In this document: positions 35,537-48,300 of the stretch, piece by piece
Layout of the letters: every line of letters starts with the position of its first letter
Position numbering within the stretch: the first letter of the stretch is position 1
Assembly (NCBI GenBank): GCA_015183035.1
Contig: JACZZP010000014.1
Location: 1,364,001 to 1,428,000, forward strand
Length of the DNA stretch: 64,000 nucleotides
Source: Meloidogyne chitwoodi
Lineage: Eukaryota > Nematoda > Chromadorea > Rhabditida > Meloidogynidae
Reading direction: 5' to 3'
Notes under the pieces: generated by a model
Seen by the model: only the letters and a program-made list of their open reading frames with translations
Database searches by the model: none
Told to the model about the DNA's origin: nothing
Position numbers and translations under genes: made by a program

Positions 35537-38500
35537 TTAAATTAAACTATTATCACTAATATTATTTTGTTCATCAATAGAACAAGCATTTAAAGAAATT
35601 GTTACAGAATCTGTAGAAGATGAATTAATTGGACTTGTAATATTATTATTATTATTAGAAGAAGAAGAAGAAATACCCAATTGTTGTTGTTGATTATTAT
35701 TATTCTAAATAATTAAATTAAAATTTTAGAAAAAAAAATAAAATTTATTATTAATAAAAATTTAAAATTTTTGATGATTATTAAAAAATATTTTTTAATA
35801 ATTTTTTTAAATTATAATTTTCTAAATATAAATTAATAATTTTTGTTTAAAATTAAATAAAAAATTAAATTAATTTAATTTTTATTAAATCCTCGATAAT
35901 AATTATTTTTACCATAATTTGTTGTTCATTATTATTAATTAAAATATTATTATTATTATTTTCTATTGATAAATTAATTAATTGTTGATTATTACAATTA
36001 TCTGTTACTATTCTTTGATTTTCTAATAAATTAATTGAAGAAGAACATCCTCCCATTTGACTTCTTCTATATTTAGCTCTTGCATTCTTTTTTATGAATA
36101 ATATATTATTTTAAATATTTTGTAAAATTTTAAAAAATTATTATTTTAAAAGATTAACCTGAAACCAAACCTAAAATAAAATAAAATTAAAAAATATCTA
36201 AAAAATTTATTTTACTTGAAGAACACGTTTTGTCAATCCAGTTTTATTTGATAAAATTTTTAAATCTTTTGAATCTGGATTATGATTAATAAAAAAATAT
36301 GCTTTCATTGTACGTAACTAAAAAATAAATTAATTAAATTAATTTAATTTAAATAAATACTTGTGTATGTTTAAAGCTAGTTCTCATTCTTTTTAATTTA
36401 TTTGAAGAAGATAAAACATCTCCATTTTCAGATAAATTTGTATTACTTCCACCAAATGTTAAATCTTCTGATTGTGTTCCTCCACAACTATTTGGTGTTA
36501 TACTTCCACAAACTTTTAAATAAATAAATTTATTTTTAAATAATTTTTAAAAGAGAGAATTTTATTATAAAATATTATAATAATTTGAAAATAAAATATT
36601 TCTCTTAAAATAAATTAAAAAATTGATTTATTAAAATTATTTATTTATTTTATAAATGTTAAATGATGCCAATTATATTTATTTATTTTTACAGTATATA
36701 ATAATAATAAATATTCTCTCTCTTTAACATAAAGAAGAAAAAAATATTAAAAATGTAATTTCGTGGAAATGAAGAAAAATTTGTTTAATTGTTTTAAATT
36801 GAATATTAAAAATATTAGGTAAATAATGAACATTTAACCCTATACATTTCTAATATTTTTTAAATAATTTTGCTGTCAATTTTAATTTTAAATTATTTAA
36901 ATTATTTAATGTTATTTATTTATTTTTTGTTAATATTTAATTGACTTAAAAATATAATTTTAAAAATATATTTTTAAAAATTAAATTAAAATATACCAGA
37001 AGATGTATTATTATTAAATGTTCTATTAATTGTTGTAGATTCATAATTATTATCATAATCTATAATAAATTCATTATTATTTGAAAGAGGTGGACGAAGA
37101 TTAATAATATTTAATTTTTGATTAGAAGAAGAAGAAGAAGAATTTTCTAAAATTATTTGTGTTGTTTTTAAAAGTCCAGAATATATTAAATTATTTTCAT
37201 TTAAATAATTTGGCTTTAAAAAAATAAAATATAAATAAAATAAAAATATTTTTTTTTAATTAAAAAAGAATTATTAAAGGACCAAAAATAATTTAAAAAT
37301 AAATTAAATATTTATTTATTTACTTACTTCTTCTGTTCTACAATTTAAAGATTGAAAATCTGAAATAAATTTTGATGGTCGATGAATAGCAGGATTTAAA
37401 TGAAAATGATCTTTTTAAATTAATTAATTAAAATTAATTAAATTACCAGAACAAAAAAGACTTCCCCCAGGTTCATCAAAAGGTCCTCCAATCATATATT
37501 GCTCTCCTGGTTGTAATGGTCGTCCACAACAAATACAAACAAAACCTTTTTAAATTAATTAAATTTATATAAAATTAATTTAATAAAATTAATTAATTAT
37601 AAATTAAAATAATTTATAAAATAAATATTATTTTTAAATTAAAGTTTGTCATTTTTTTTAAATTTTATTAAAAATTATATAATTAATTAAGTTAATTTTT
37701 TAAAAATTTAAATATTTTTAGAATTCTTCTTTTTTTATAAAAATTAATTTAAATAATTGGGAACAAATTAATTAATTTTTTTAAATATTATTAAATTTAA
37801 ATTAATTAATACATTGAATATGAAAAAGTATTTCATTTCCATTTAAAGGCACTTTCATAACTAAATTACCCTTTTCAATAGGTAAAACACATCTTTCACA
37901 TTTTTTTCCATATTTTCTATTAATTTAAAATTTAACATTTAAAAAGTAAAAATATACAATAAATAATCTCTTCGACAAAAAAGAAAACCGTCTTTAGCAA
38001 AACAAATATTTTTATTTTCTTCTTCCCCTTCATTTTTAAAATTTTCTAAATTTCTCGAACAAACAGAACAACGAACACAATTTAAATGAAAACATTGAGA
38101 ATCTACTAATAAAAAATGTTTTTCAATAATTGGCAAATGACAAAAGGCACAAGGACCTGAAAAAAAAATATTTTTTAGAAGAAGGGTTAATTTAATTGTT
38201 TTAAAAAAAAATTAAAATTATTAAGAAATAATTACCTATAAATTTTAAATTTAATTTAATTAATGTTCAAAATGTTAATTTTAAATTTTCAAATATTTTT
38301 TGGTTATTTAATTTTGATTTTTTTGTAGAAAAATAAAAAAAATATTTTATTTAAACAAAAATATAAAATTTAAAAAAAAGAAGATTTAACCTGTTGGAGC
38401 CATTGACATTTGAAATTTATTTAATAATAATTGTTGTTCAGATTGTAATTTAAATTCTTCTTCCAATTTATTTTCTAGAGTTTTTGGTTGACTATTAAGA

Positions 38501-39154
38501 GAAGGAAATATTATCTAAAAATAATTAAACTTTTTTAGCAAAATTGTAAAAAATTATTTATTTAATTAAAATATTCTCTAAAATCCGAATTATTCATTAA
38601 ATTTATGTTGAATTAATTGTTTTTAATAAAAAATAAAAATAAACATTTTTTGTCATTTAAAAAAAATTTATAAAAATAAAATATAATAAAATAAAAAATT
38701 AATTAATTAATTTAAAACACTGCCTTTCAATAAAATAATTATTTTAAAAAATTAACCCTATTTTCTTCTTCTTCTTCTTCTTCTCTTTTATTAATTAAAA
38801 TATTTCCATAATTATTAGAAGATAAAATTTCAGAAAATAATATATTATTATTTAATCCAGAAGGTAAAGAAATTAGAGAAGTTTTATTTTGTTGTAAATT
38901 ATTATTATTATTTAATTGATTTTCCATTAAAAAAAGTTGATTTTGTAATTTAATTGAATTATTTATCTTTTTTTATTAAATTAATTTAATTAATTTAATT
39001 CTTTTTTTTAAATTATTTAAATTAATTTAATTACCTTTTCTTGTTCAATATTATTAAATTTAGGTAAAATAGAAGAAGTATCTAACCAAATATCTGAGGG
39101 AATATTATTATTATTTATAATTGTTAAATTCTCTGTTGATGAAAAATCAGTCAT
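35537..39154 (-). CDS. ttx-3: LIM-homeodomain transcription factor, LHX2/9 (apterous/ttx-3) class
   Basis: Nuclear regulator; in Caenorhabditis ttx-3 specifies the AIY interneuron. From ATG 39152-39154 (MTDFSSTEN) come an Asn-rich leader, then two LIM domains: PCAFCHLPIIEKHFLLVDSQ, CFHLNCVRCSVCSRNLE, CFAKDGFLFCRRDYL; and KKCERCVLPIEKGNLVMKV, LFHIQCFVCICCGRPL, GGSLFCSDHF. The homeodomain KRMRTSFKHTQ / LRTMKAYFFINHNPDSKDLK / ILSNKTGLTKRVLQ / VWFQ / NARAKYRRSQMGG has the LHX2/9 hallmarks (KH-x-QLRTMK, INHNPD-x-KDLK, LTKRVLQVWFQNARAK). VWFQ is encoded by a 12-nt microexon at 36159-36170. The tail is Asn/Gln/Ser-rich, ending at 35537-35539. Paralogue choice is by homeodomain resemblance. Confidence 0.88.
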
Positions 39155-41500
39155 TGGAGAGGGAAAAATAAATAATAATAATTATTTAAATTAAATTATA
39201 AAAAATTAAATTTATATTAAAATTAATATTTTTTAAATAAATTAATTTATTCTAAATTATAAAAAGTCTCAATATTATTTTTTTTAAATAATTAAAACAT
39301 TTTCTAGTAAAGGTAATTTTGTTTAAATTAAAATATTATTATTATTTTATTTAAATATTTTTAAATTTATTATGTAATAATTGCTTCATTTAAATAAATA
39401 AATAAATAATTTTAAAAATCGACCCCAATTATTTTGTTTTATTTAAAAAGAGGATTTAATCATTTTTACTTAAATATTTATTTATTTGTTGTGTCAATAA
39501 TCCTTTCTATCATATTTATTTATCCTTTTTTATTTTACCTAATCTTTTATTTAAAATTTTAAATTTCTGAAATAAAAATAAATTATTTTAAAATAATAAT
39601 TATATATTTTTAAATATTTATTTTTAATATTTTAATAAAAATAAAAAAATATTTTTTTATTATTTTGCTCAATTTGAATAATTTAGGTCGTAAAATAAAA
39701 AATCTTAGAGGATTGAAAAATAATTTGAGAAGGTATAGAAGGATTTTCTATTTTGACAAAAATATCTTATAAAAATTAAATAAAATTTAAAATTAAAATA
39801 ATAAATTATTTAAAAATTAAAATTAAGAAAAAATAAAATAAATTTACTTAAACTTAATTTTATAATAATTAATTAAAAAATAAAATAAATAACTCATTTA
39901 AAATTTCCACATATTTGGCTAAATTATTATTAAAAAAATATTATTATTATTATTTATTAAATAATTCCCTAAAGAATTATTATTTAAAAATAATAAAAAA
40001 TCTTTTTTTATATAAAATTATATTATTTAAAAATCCGTTTGTGCAGCAAATTTTAATTGGACACCGACAAAACACATGTTTAATAAAAAAGAATAAGCCT
40101 TAGAGTTATAAAATAAAAGAAAGAAGAAAAACTTTAATTGCGCCAACAAAAAGAAGAAGAGAAAGAAAGAAAAGATAAAGTTATTTTATTAAGTAAAACA
40201 ATGTTTTTGTTGACATATATAAAAATTAATTAGGAAATATATCAATTTATAATTAAATTTAAATATTTTAAATTATTTATTTAATTTTAAAAATAATAAA
40301 TTTGTAAGAAAACAATGTTGTGCTCTATCGATAAATTTTATTACCTGATAGAGAACATTTTAAAAAAAATTAATTAATTTAAATAGTTTATAATTTTTAA
40401 ATGAAAGAAAAAGCCAAATATATTAAAAAAATATTTTTATTTAAATTAAAAATAAATACAAAATAATTTTTAAAAAATAAAATAAATAATAATTGTTTGT
40501 GTGCCAAATCTTTGCGTTTCTTTCTAAAATAATTTTTTTATTTCCGCTACTCGACATATAATAACTATGTGGGAAAAGAAAAATTAAAATAAAATCTCTT
40601 CTTTCTCTTCTTTCCTTTTATTCTTTTCATTGGCGGTTTTTTCTCTTCTTTTATTTATACAGTAATTTTAATTTCCACTACCTCTCTTTCTTCACACCCA
40701 ATAAAATAATAAAATTCTTAATAAATAAAAAGTCAAGTACTTATATGTTTAAATAAAATATAAATTAATTAAATAAAAAATTATATAAATTTAAGAAAAA
40801 TGTACTAAAATTAATAAAAATTAAATATAGGTATATATAAATTAATTATTTTTCAAAAAACTGAAAAATATTTTTCTTATTAATATTAAAAAAATATAAA
40901 TAATTTTTATAAAAAATTTAATGATTTTGTAAAAGAACTTTGAGAGAAATTAACATTTTTTATTTTTAAATATTTATTTTACTATTTTATTTAATGTTTT
41001 ATTCTTTAAATTATTGGAAAGCTTTTAAAAAATAAAAATATATGCAAATAAATAAATAAATAAATACAAATAAATAAATATATCCATTTACTACTACCAT
41101 TTTTTTACTTTTATTTTCTTCAATTATAAGCAGCAGGTGCTATAGTATTTATATATTTATTAGCGGTGTCAAGCCTTAAGTTGAATAAATTCTGTTTTCT
41201 TCTTCTAAAAAGGATTTGCAGAGAGAATGGCTCAAATATCACTTTTGAAATATAAAAAAGAAAAAATAAATCCATGACAAAATTTAAAAATAAAATCATT
41301 TTCGGATCAACAGGTCATTTTAAGTAATTATTTTACGGCATTTTTTTGAAAAAAAATATTTAAAAATTAATAAAAAGCGATAAATATATTAATTCAAATA
41401 AAAAATTAATTAGTAAATAAAGAGTGTTTAAAAAACAAAATTTAATTAAGTAGAAAAAGCACTTCCAAAAGAAGAATTAGGTACATATTTTTGGGATTAA
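39155..41500. other. AT-rich intergenic region upstream of LIM-homeobox gene
   Basis: About 2.3 kb without a recognisable gene. It holds simple repeats (AATA near 41045-41080), and probably the promoter of the LIM-homeobox gene. The ORF at 39915-40103 is low-complexity. Confidence 0.5.
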
Positions 41501-41906
41501 TGTATGTTTTTCTCTACTAGTATACTTATAAAACTCTGATGGCACCACATCTAACAAAATGTTTTTGATGAACAACTACTAAATTATCAGCAGAGGGGGG
41601 AGAAGACCAATTGAAGTTTTAAAACAAGGCTATTATGCAAAGGAAATGGATTGAAAACTACTAAATAAATATTGTGAAAAAAACAAATTCCCTAGAAAAT
41701 TTAAATACTCTCTTAGAAACAAAAAACATTTAATAAATTTTATTACAAATATAATTAACAATACATTTACAATTAATATACATTTACAATACAATTTAAA
41801 TAATATGAGGGGAAAATTAACAAAAATAATGAACAGTGATACAATATCAAGGGTGAATTAGGAGCACAATATATATAGTTGGATCGATCAAGTTTTACTC
41901 TTCTAT

Positions 41907-43464
41907 TTATCTCTTTCGGGGCCCTCCCTTCTTCTTATCCTTTCCACTCTTCTCTTTGCCACTCCTGTCCTTTGCAGTCGACCCTTCCTTCGGTGTTGGT
42001 CGTGAGGGCTTCGAGCTTCCTTCACCCTTTGATTCGTCCATTCTGCTCCGCTGACTGTCAGAGATCCTTTTGATGTTGTTGTCGAACCATTGGAGTACTT
42101 GCTGCATTGCGGTTCTTTCGTCGGAGTCGCCGTCCCAAACACGCTTTACGATGTATTCCGTGAATTCAGTTGGCGCTTCACATGAGAATTTCATCCGCTC
42201 GCCCATAATCACCTGAATGATAATAAAAAATAATTTTGGTCAAAAATTAAATAATGGAAACTTACTTTCCTTGCCACATCGTTATTCGTCCCAAAATCGG
42301 CATAAGGGTTGCCACCATTGGCGAAGATTTCCCAGCAGAGGATCCCAAAGGCCCACACATCGGATTTCTTGGTGCAGACGCGATCCCTCATCGTTTCGGG
42401 TGACAACCACTTGATGGGGAGCTTTTGATCTTTGTCCAGCTTAATTTCTGTCTCACCAGGGTACAATTCACGAGCCAAGCCAAAGTCCGCGATCTTAACC
42501 TTCAAAAACAAAACTTTAAAAAAAATTATATAATTTATCTACCTTTGAGTCACTGTAAAGGCAGTTCCTCGCTGCTATATCGCAATGGACGATGTTGTTC
42601 TCATGTACGTGGTTCAGACCGGAAGCCGCTCCCATGCACATATACAGCTTGCTCCTCGAGCTTCTCGGGTGTTCTTGTAGATAATCCTTGAGTGCACCAT
42701 TTGTTGCAAGCTCCATGACAATCATCAAAGGCTCTTGACCAACAGCGACACCTTTAAAAAAAAAGAAATAAAAATTAGAAGCGATTAATAAAATAATGAA
42801 ACGAACCAAAGGATTGGATGACGTTAGGATGCTTGAATTTCCTCATTATACGCGCCTCGTTCATGAATTCTTTTATTTGCTCCTTCGTGCATTTGGTCAG
42901 CGTTGCCTCCTTGATGGCCACCTTTTTTTGTCCACTGCTGTGTTTTAGCTCGCCTCTTCTTACAATCCCAAATGCGCCGGCTCCTAGCTTTGATCCGCTC
43001 GTGATATCAGCATGCGCCAACTCCCACTCTTTGCGTCCTATCGGTTTCGATATGGTCACATGGCTCCCCTGAAAATTATTGAATATTAAAAATAAAAAAA
43101 GCGTTTAAGCTGATAAGGTTCGTACCGAGCAGACTGGTTGATGGTTTTGCATGTGACTTTCCACAAAATCCTTGATCGATCGGTATCCTTTGTCTGTTTT
43201 GAAGTCGATGGAGATGCGTCCCTTCTCCTCACGAAAGAGGTAGTGCTTGGTGCCCCCGTAGACGACCGACAGGACGAAGATGCGCACGTCTCCTGCGTTT
43301 TCCTCGCTCTTCCGGATCAGAAACTCTCCATTCATCTTCAGCATGGCCATTGCATCCTCACGAGGCAGCTTAAAAAAGGAAATATAAATTTTAAAAAATA
43401 AAATTATTTTTCTCACCAATCCGTGGTAGTACGGTAGCTCCCAGAGAACTCTTTCAGATTCCAT
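41907..43464 (-). CDS. SH2-domain tyrosine kinase (FES/FER-like), left copy
   Basis: 433-residue non-receptor tyrosine kinase in six exons, mirror image of the gene at 43801-45358. Order: SH2 domain (WELPYYHGL / LPREDAMAMLKM, GEFLIRKSEEN with the phosphotyrosine-binding Arg, HYLFREEKGRISID), then the kinase: glycine loop GSKLGAGAFGIV, VAIKEATLTK (Lys), EFMNEARIMRKFKHPNV (Glu), catalytic loop NIVHCDIAARNC, ADFGLAREL, LPIKWLSPETMRDRVCTKKS, DVWAFGILCWEIFANG. The tail is short and Lys/Ser-rich (KSGKDKKKGGPRKR). This SH2-kinase layout without an F-BAR domain is the expanded nematode FER-like family, many members of which act in sperm. HRD is HCD. Stop at 41907-41909. Confidence 0.93.
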
Positions 43465-43800
43465 CGTAGTTGCCGGCAGAAGGTGACGATAAGCAGCAGC
43501 AAATGAACGTGAGCAGCCAAGAAAGTGTCGACGAGCAGCAATCCAATGTTGACAGGATGAGTTGTTGTCAAGTCTGTTGTATTGCGGTGAATTAACGGGA
43601 AATCATGCTGGCTTTTATATGATCATTGTGTTAAAGAAATCTACATATAAAAGCCAGCATGATTTCCCGTTAATTCACCGCAATACAACAGACTTGACAA
43701 CAACTCATCCTGTCAACATTGGATTGCTGCTCGTCGACACTTTCTTGGCTGCTCACGTTCATTTGCTGCTGCTTATCGTCACCTTCTGCCGGCAACTACG
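43465..43800. promoter_or_regulatory. divergent, mirror-symmetric promoter of the kinase pair
   Basis: The 336 bp between the two kinase start codons is itself palindromic except for the central 24 bp. TATAAAAG lies at 43646-43653 (plus gene), and its mirror CTTTTATA at 43612-43619 (minus gene), each one base from the spacer edge and about 148 bp upstream of its ATG. The two promoters therefore share all sequence except the spacer and face away from each other. TATA function is inferred. Confidence 0.6.
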
Positions 43801-45358
43801 ATGGAATCTGAAAGAGTTCTCTGGGAGCTACCGTACTACCACGGATTGGTGAGAAAAATAATTTTATTTTTTAAAATTTATATTTCCTTTTTTAAGCTGC
43901 CTCGTGAGGATGCAATGGCCATGCTGAAGATGAATGGAGAGTTTCTGATCCGGAAGAGCGAGGAAAACGCAGGAGACGTGCGCATCTTCGTCCTGTCGGT
44001 CGTCTACGGGGGCACCAAGCACTACCTCTTTCGTGAGGAGAAGGGACGCATCTCCATCGACTTCAAAACAGACAAAGGATACCGATCGATCAAGGATTTT
44101 GTGGAAAGTCACATGCAAAACCATCAACCAGTCTGCTCGGTACGAACCTTATCAGCTTAAACGCTTTTTTTATTTTTAATATTCAATAATTTTCAGGGGA
44201 GCCATGTGACCATATCGAAACCGATAGGACGCAAAGAGTGGGAGTTGGCGCATGCTGATATCACGAGCGGATCAAAGCTAGGAGCCGGCGCATTTGGGAT
44301 TGTAAGAAGAGGCGAGCTAAAACACAGCAGTGGACAAAAAAAGGTGGCCATCAAGGAGGCAACGCTGACCAAATGCACGAAGGAGCAAATAAAAGAATTC
44401 ATGAACGAGGCGCGTATAATGAGGAAATTCAAGCATCCTAACGTCATCCAATCCTTTGGTTCGTTTCATTATTTTATTAATCGCTTCTAATTTTTATTTC
44501 TTTTTTTTTAAAGGTGTCGCTGTTGGTCAAGAGCCTTTGATGATTGTCATGGAGCTTGCAACAAATGGTGCACTCAAGGATTATCTACAAGAACACCCGA
44601 GAAGCTCGAGGAGCAAGCTGTATATGTGCATGGGAGCGGCTTCCGGTCTGAACCACGTACATGAGAACAACATCGTCCATTGCGATATAGCAGCGAGGAA
44701 CTGCCTTTACAGTGACTCAAAGGTAGATAAATTATATAATTTTTTTTAAAGTTTTGTTTTTGAAGGTTAAGATCGCGGACTTTGGCTTGGCTCGTGAATT
44801 GTACCCTGGTGAGACAGAAATTAAGCTGGACAAAGATCAAAAGCTCCCCATCAAGTGGTTGTCACCCGAAACGATGAGGGATCGCGTCTGCACCAAGAAA
44901 TCCGATGTGTGGGCCTTTGGGATCCTCTGCTGGGAAATCTTCGCCAATGGTGGCAACCCTTATGCCGATTTTGGGACGAATAACGATGTGGCAAGGAAAG
45001 TAAGTTTCCATTATTTAATTTTTGACCAAAATTATTTTTTATTATCATTCAGGTGATTATGGGCGAGCGGATGAAATTCTCATGTGAAGCGCCAACTGAA
45101 TTCACGGAATACATCGTAAAGCGTGTTTGGGACGGCGACTCCGACGAAAGAACCGCAATGCAGCAAGTACTCCAATGGTTCGACAACAACATCAAAAGGA
45201 TCTCTGACAGTCAGCGGAGCAGAATGGACGAATCAAAGGGTGAAGGAAGCTCGAAGCCCTCACGACCAACACCGAAGGAAGGGTCGACTGCAAAGGACAG
45301 GAGTGGCAAAGAGAAGAGTGGAAAGGATAAGAAGAAGGGAGGGCCCCGAAAGAGATAA
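43801..45358 (+). CDS. SH2-domain tyrosine kinase (FES/FER-like), right copy
   Basis: Identical mirror copy of the kinase at 41907-43464. Exons: 43801-43848, 43897-44139, 44197-44458, 44514-44722, 44766-44999, 45053-45358, all with GT-AG introns of 43-57 bp and consistent phases, giving 433 residues. SH2 spans about residues 9-95, kinase about 112-375, and the last 55 residues are a basic Ser/Lys tail. AATAAA at about 45523 in the 3' region is a likely polyadenylation signal. Both copies are intact, so both could be expressed. The HRD motif reads HCD (catalytic Asp kept, Arg lost), the DFG and APE-like SPE are normal, so activity is likely but regulation through activation-loop phosphorylation may differ. 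The high GC of exons versus neighbours could reflect high expression or a different history. Confidence 0.93.
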
Positions 45359-48300
45359 ATAGAAGAGTAAAACTTGATCGATCCAACTATATATATTGTG
45401 CTCCTAATTCACCCTTGATATTGTATCACTGTTCATTATTTTTGTTAATTTTCCCCTCATATTATTTAAATTGTATTGTAAATGTATATTAATTGTAAAT
45501 GTATTGTTAATTATATTTGTAATAAAATTTATTAAATGTTTTTTGTTTCTAAGAGAGTATTTAAATTTTCTAGGGAATTTGTTTTTTTCACAATATTTAT
45601 TTAGTAGTTTTCAATCCATTTCCTTTGCATAATAGCCTTGTTTTAAAACTTCAATTGGTCTTCTCCCCCCTCTGCTGATAATTTAGTAGTTGTTCATCAA
45701 AAACATTTTGTTAGATGTGGTGCCATCAGAGTTTTATAAGTATACTAGTAGAGAAAAACATACAATTCTTCATTTGTCTAGCCATCAGTAAAAGAATAAG
45801 TACAACATATTCTTGTAAAGGAAACATTTAAGCGTTTATTGTACTCATTATAATTATATAGTTTATTAAAATATTATAATATTTTAATTAGTTCATATGG
45901 TTTGAAAAAAAATAAAAATATGAAAAATACAAATAGTAATTAAAAAAGTTTCAAATTTGTTTTTTTCATTAATTTTTCTTCTGTTGAATAAAAAAATAAA
46001 AAAAACTGGTCCCTGCAAACAAAAAAGCTTTCCTTTTTATTTTTTCAAGGTCCTTTTTTTATTCCAAATTTGGAAAAAGGTGAATATATAAAAATAAAAT
46101 AAAAAGGGTCATTCTTCGATTTGTTGTTTTTATGTCCTTCTTGGCCCTTAAAATAAATAATAATATTTTTTAAGGGTCCTCGATCTATTTATTATATATC
46201 TACTAGTCCTAGATAAAAAAGCTCATTTTGTGTCAAGAATCGAAAAAGAAAAGGAGAAAAAACGAAAAAAATTTAAAAAAGGTTTGGCTTATAAAATTAG
46301 TATATTATATTTTTTTAATTTTTATAAATTTAGAACATCATTTAATTTTTTTCCTTTAAAAAACTCCAATTTCAATTTAAAAATTAATTTTAATAAAAAT
46401 TTTTAAAAATACAATTTTAATTCGAAGCAGTTTTTTAGGTTTTCTACATTTTTTTATTTTCCCAAAATTTATTTTTACAAAAAAAAAACAATTATTTATT
46501 GTTTTATTTAAACCTCTTATATTCCCTTTCGTCAACTTAACCTTCACTAATAAAAATTTATATTTTTTTTGCCTGTTCAAATTACTAATAAAGAAGCAGA
46601 TGATATATCTTTATTTATTAATTTAAATATTTATGTAAAAGTATCTTCTGAGTTTTTATAAAATTAAAATATTAATTTATATTAATTTTTATTTAAATTA
46701 TATATTTTTTATTAAAATTATTTAAAAGTTTTGATCGAAAAAACCAATTTATAATTTAAAAATTAAATATTTTTTACCAAAATTGCTTAAATAATTAAAT
46801 AAAAATTCTAAAAAAAATTTATTTAAATTAAAAACTAATTTATAATATAATTTTAATTAATAATTAAATATTTATATTTATATAATAATATTTTATTTTT
46901 CTCTAATTATTGTCTTTTTTAGTCTTATATTTAATTTAATTGTTCATTAGTAAATATATATTCACTAAATAGTAAATATTTAATTTTTTTAGCAACAAAT
47001 TAAATAAAAAATACTCTCAAGTGTTTTGGGAAAAAAATTAAGTTTTTATAAAAAGTTAATTTATTTCTTCTAAACTAATTGAGAGAAAAAAATAAATTAC
47101 TTAAAAAGAGAAGAGATTATATTCTAATTTTTATTTAAAAAATTAAATTGTTTAATTAATTAATTAAAATTAAATTATTTAAATTAATTATATAATTATT
47201 TTTTTTTAATTTTTAAAATATATATTTTATTTAATTCAAAATTATTTAATAAAAAATATATATTTTAAATTAGAAGGCTACTTACTATCAAAGAGATATT
47301 TATTTATTTATTTTCTTTTTAATATTTTTATATTTTATTTTTTAATAAAATAAATATTCTTCTAATTAATTAATTTTTATTAAAAAAATATTTTAAATTA
47401 ATTAAAATATTCAAAAAATATTTAAATTAAAAAAACAATATTCTGGTCAATAATAAGACCGCCAAAAATTTAAAAAATAAAAATAAATTTAAAAAAAAAT
47501 CTTAAAAAAGTAAAATCCATAAATCTTTCATCAGTTTTTATTTTTTTTTCTTTTTTTATTTTACTATTTTTCGCCATTAATTTTTTTACGATTTTACGAC
47601 TTAAAGAGAGAAAAAAATTAAGTTTGTCTTCCTAATATATTTTAAATTTATATAAATTATAAAAATAACCCTTTTATACCTAAAAATTAATTTAATTATT
47701 ATTTTAAAGATATTTTTTAATTTTTAGAAGAGCAAAGCACTTCTAAAATATTTATAAACTTTATTTATAAAAATTACTAAAAAATTCTATAATTTTTTTA
47801 AAATATTTATTTATAAAATTTTAAAATAAAATAATATTTTTTTAATTTAATTTTTTAATTATTTTTATTTAAAATAAAAAGAATTAGTCTTTTCTCTTTT
47901 TTATTTTTTAAATTTCTTTTTAATCCTTCCGGGGCACAATAAAATAAAAAAATAAAATAAATAAAACAGTCAAATTTAAGAAATATTTAATTGACCGTGA
48001 CCTATAAAATTGTTTTTTTAGTAATTTTTTAACGGTTTTACTATTTTTTCTTTTAGTAAAAAAGCAATTTCATCAGAAAAAGGAGGGAAATCAGAGCTTA
48101 TTATTTTTATATTATTTTATTAGTTTTTTAATTAAATTATTTTTAATTTATTTAATTATTTAAATATTACCAAAATTAATTAATTTAATTAATTAATTTA
48201 TTTATTTATTTATTTATAATATTTTATTTATTTTTATTTAAAAAATAATATTATTTTATTTTTTTAATGTTGGCTGAACGTTAAAAAAATAAAAGAAATG

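Larger units (their letters stand above)
41501..45764. repeat. giant palindrome: two 2120-bp inverted arms around a 24-bp spacer
   Basis: Arm 41501-43620 is the reverse complement of arm 43645-45764 (positions sum to 87265). The spacer is 43621-43644. Every stretch I compared, including introns, UTRs and the outer 3' flanks, is identical, and all exon translations are the same. Identity ends abruptly at 41501 and 45764, with no TSD or terminal repeat visible. The arms contain one SH2-kinase gene each, head to head. Exons in the arms are near 50 percent GC, against roughly 30-35 percent in most neighbouring genes. Confidence 0.93.

Noticed and set aside
41471..41500. Target-site duplication around the kinase palindrome
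   Set aside because: Sequences just outside 41501 and 45764 share only GAAGAAT-like letters at differing offsets; not a credible TSD.
41879..43852. Plus-strand ORFs in the left palindrome arm and their mirror ORFs in the right arm
   Set aside because: Antisense or out-of-frame shadows of GC-rich kinase exons; the kinase frame explains all conservation.
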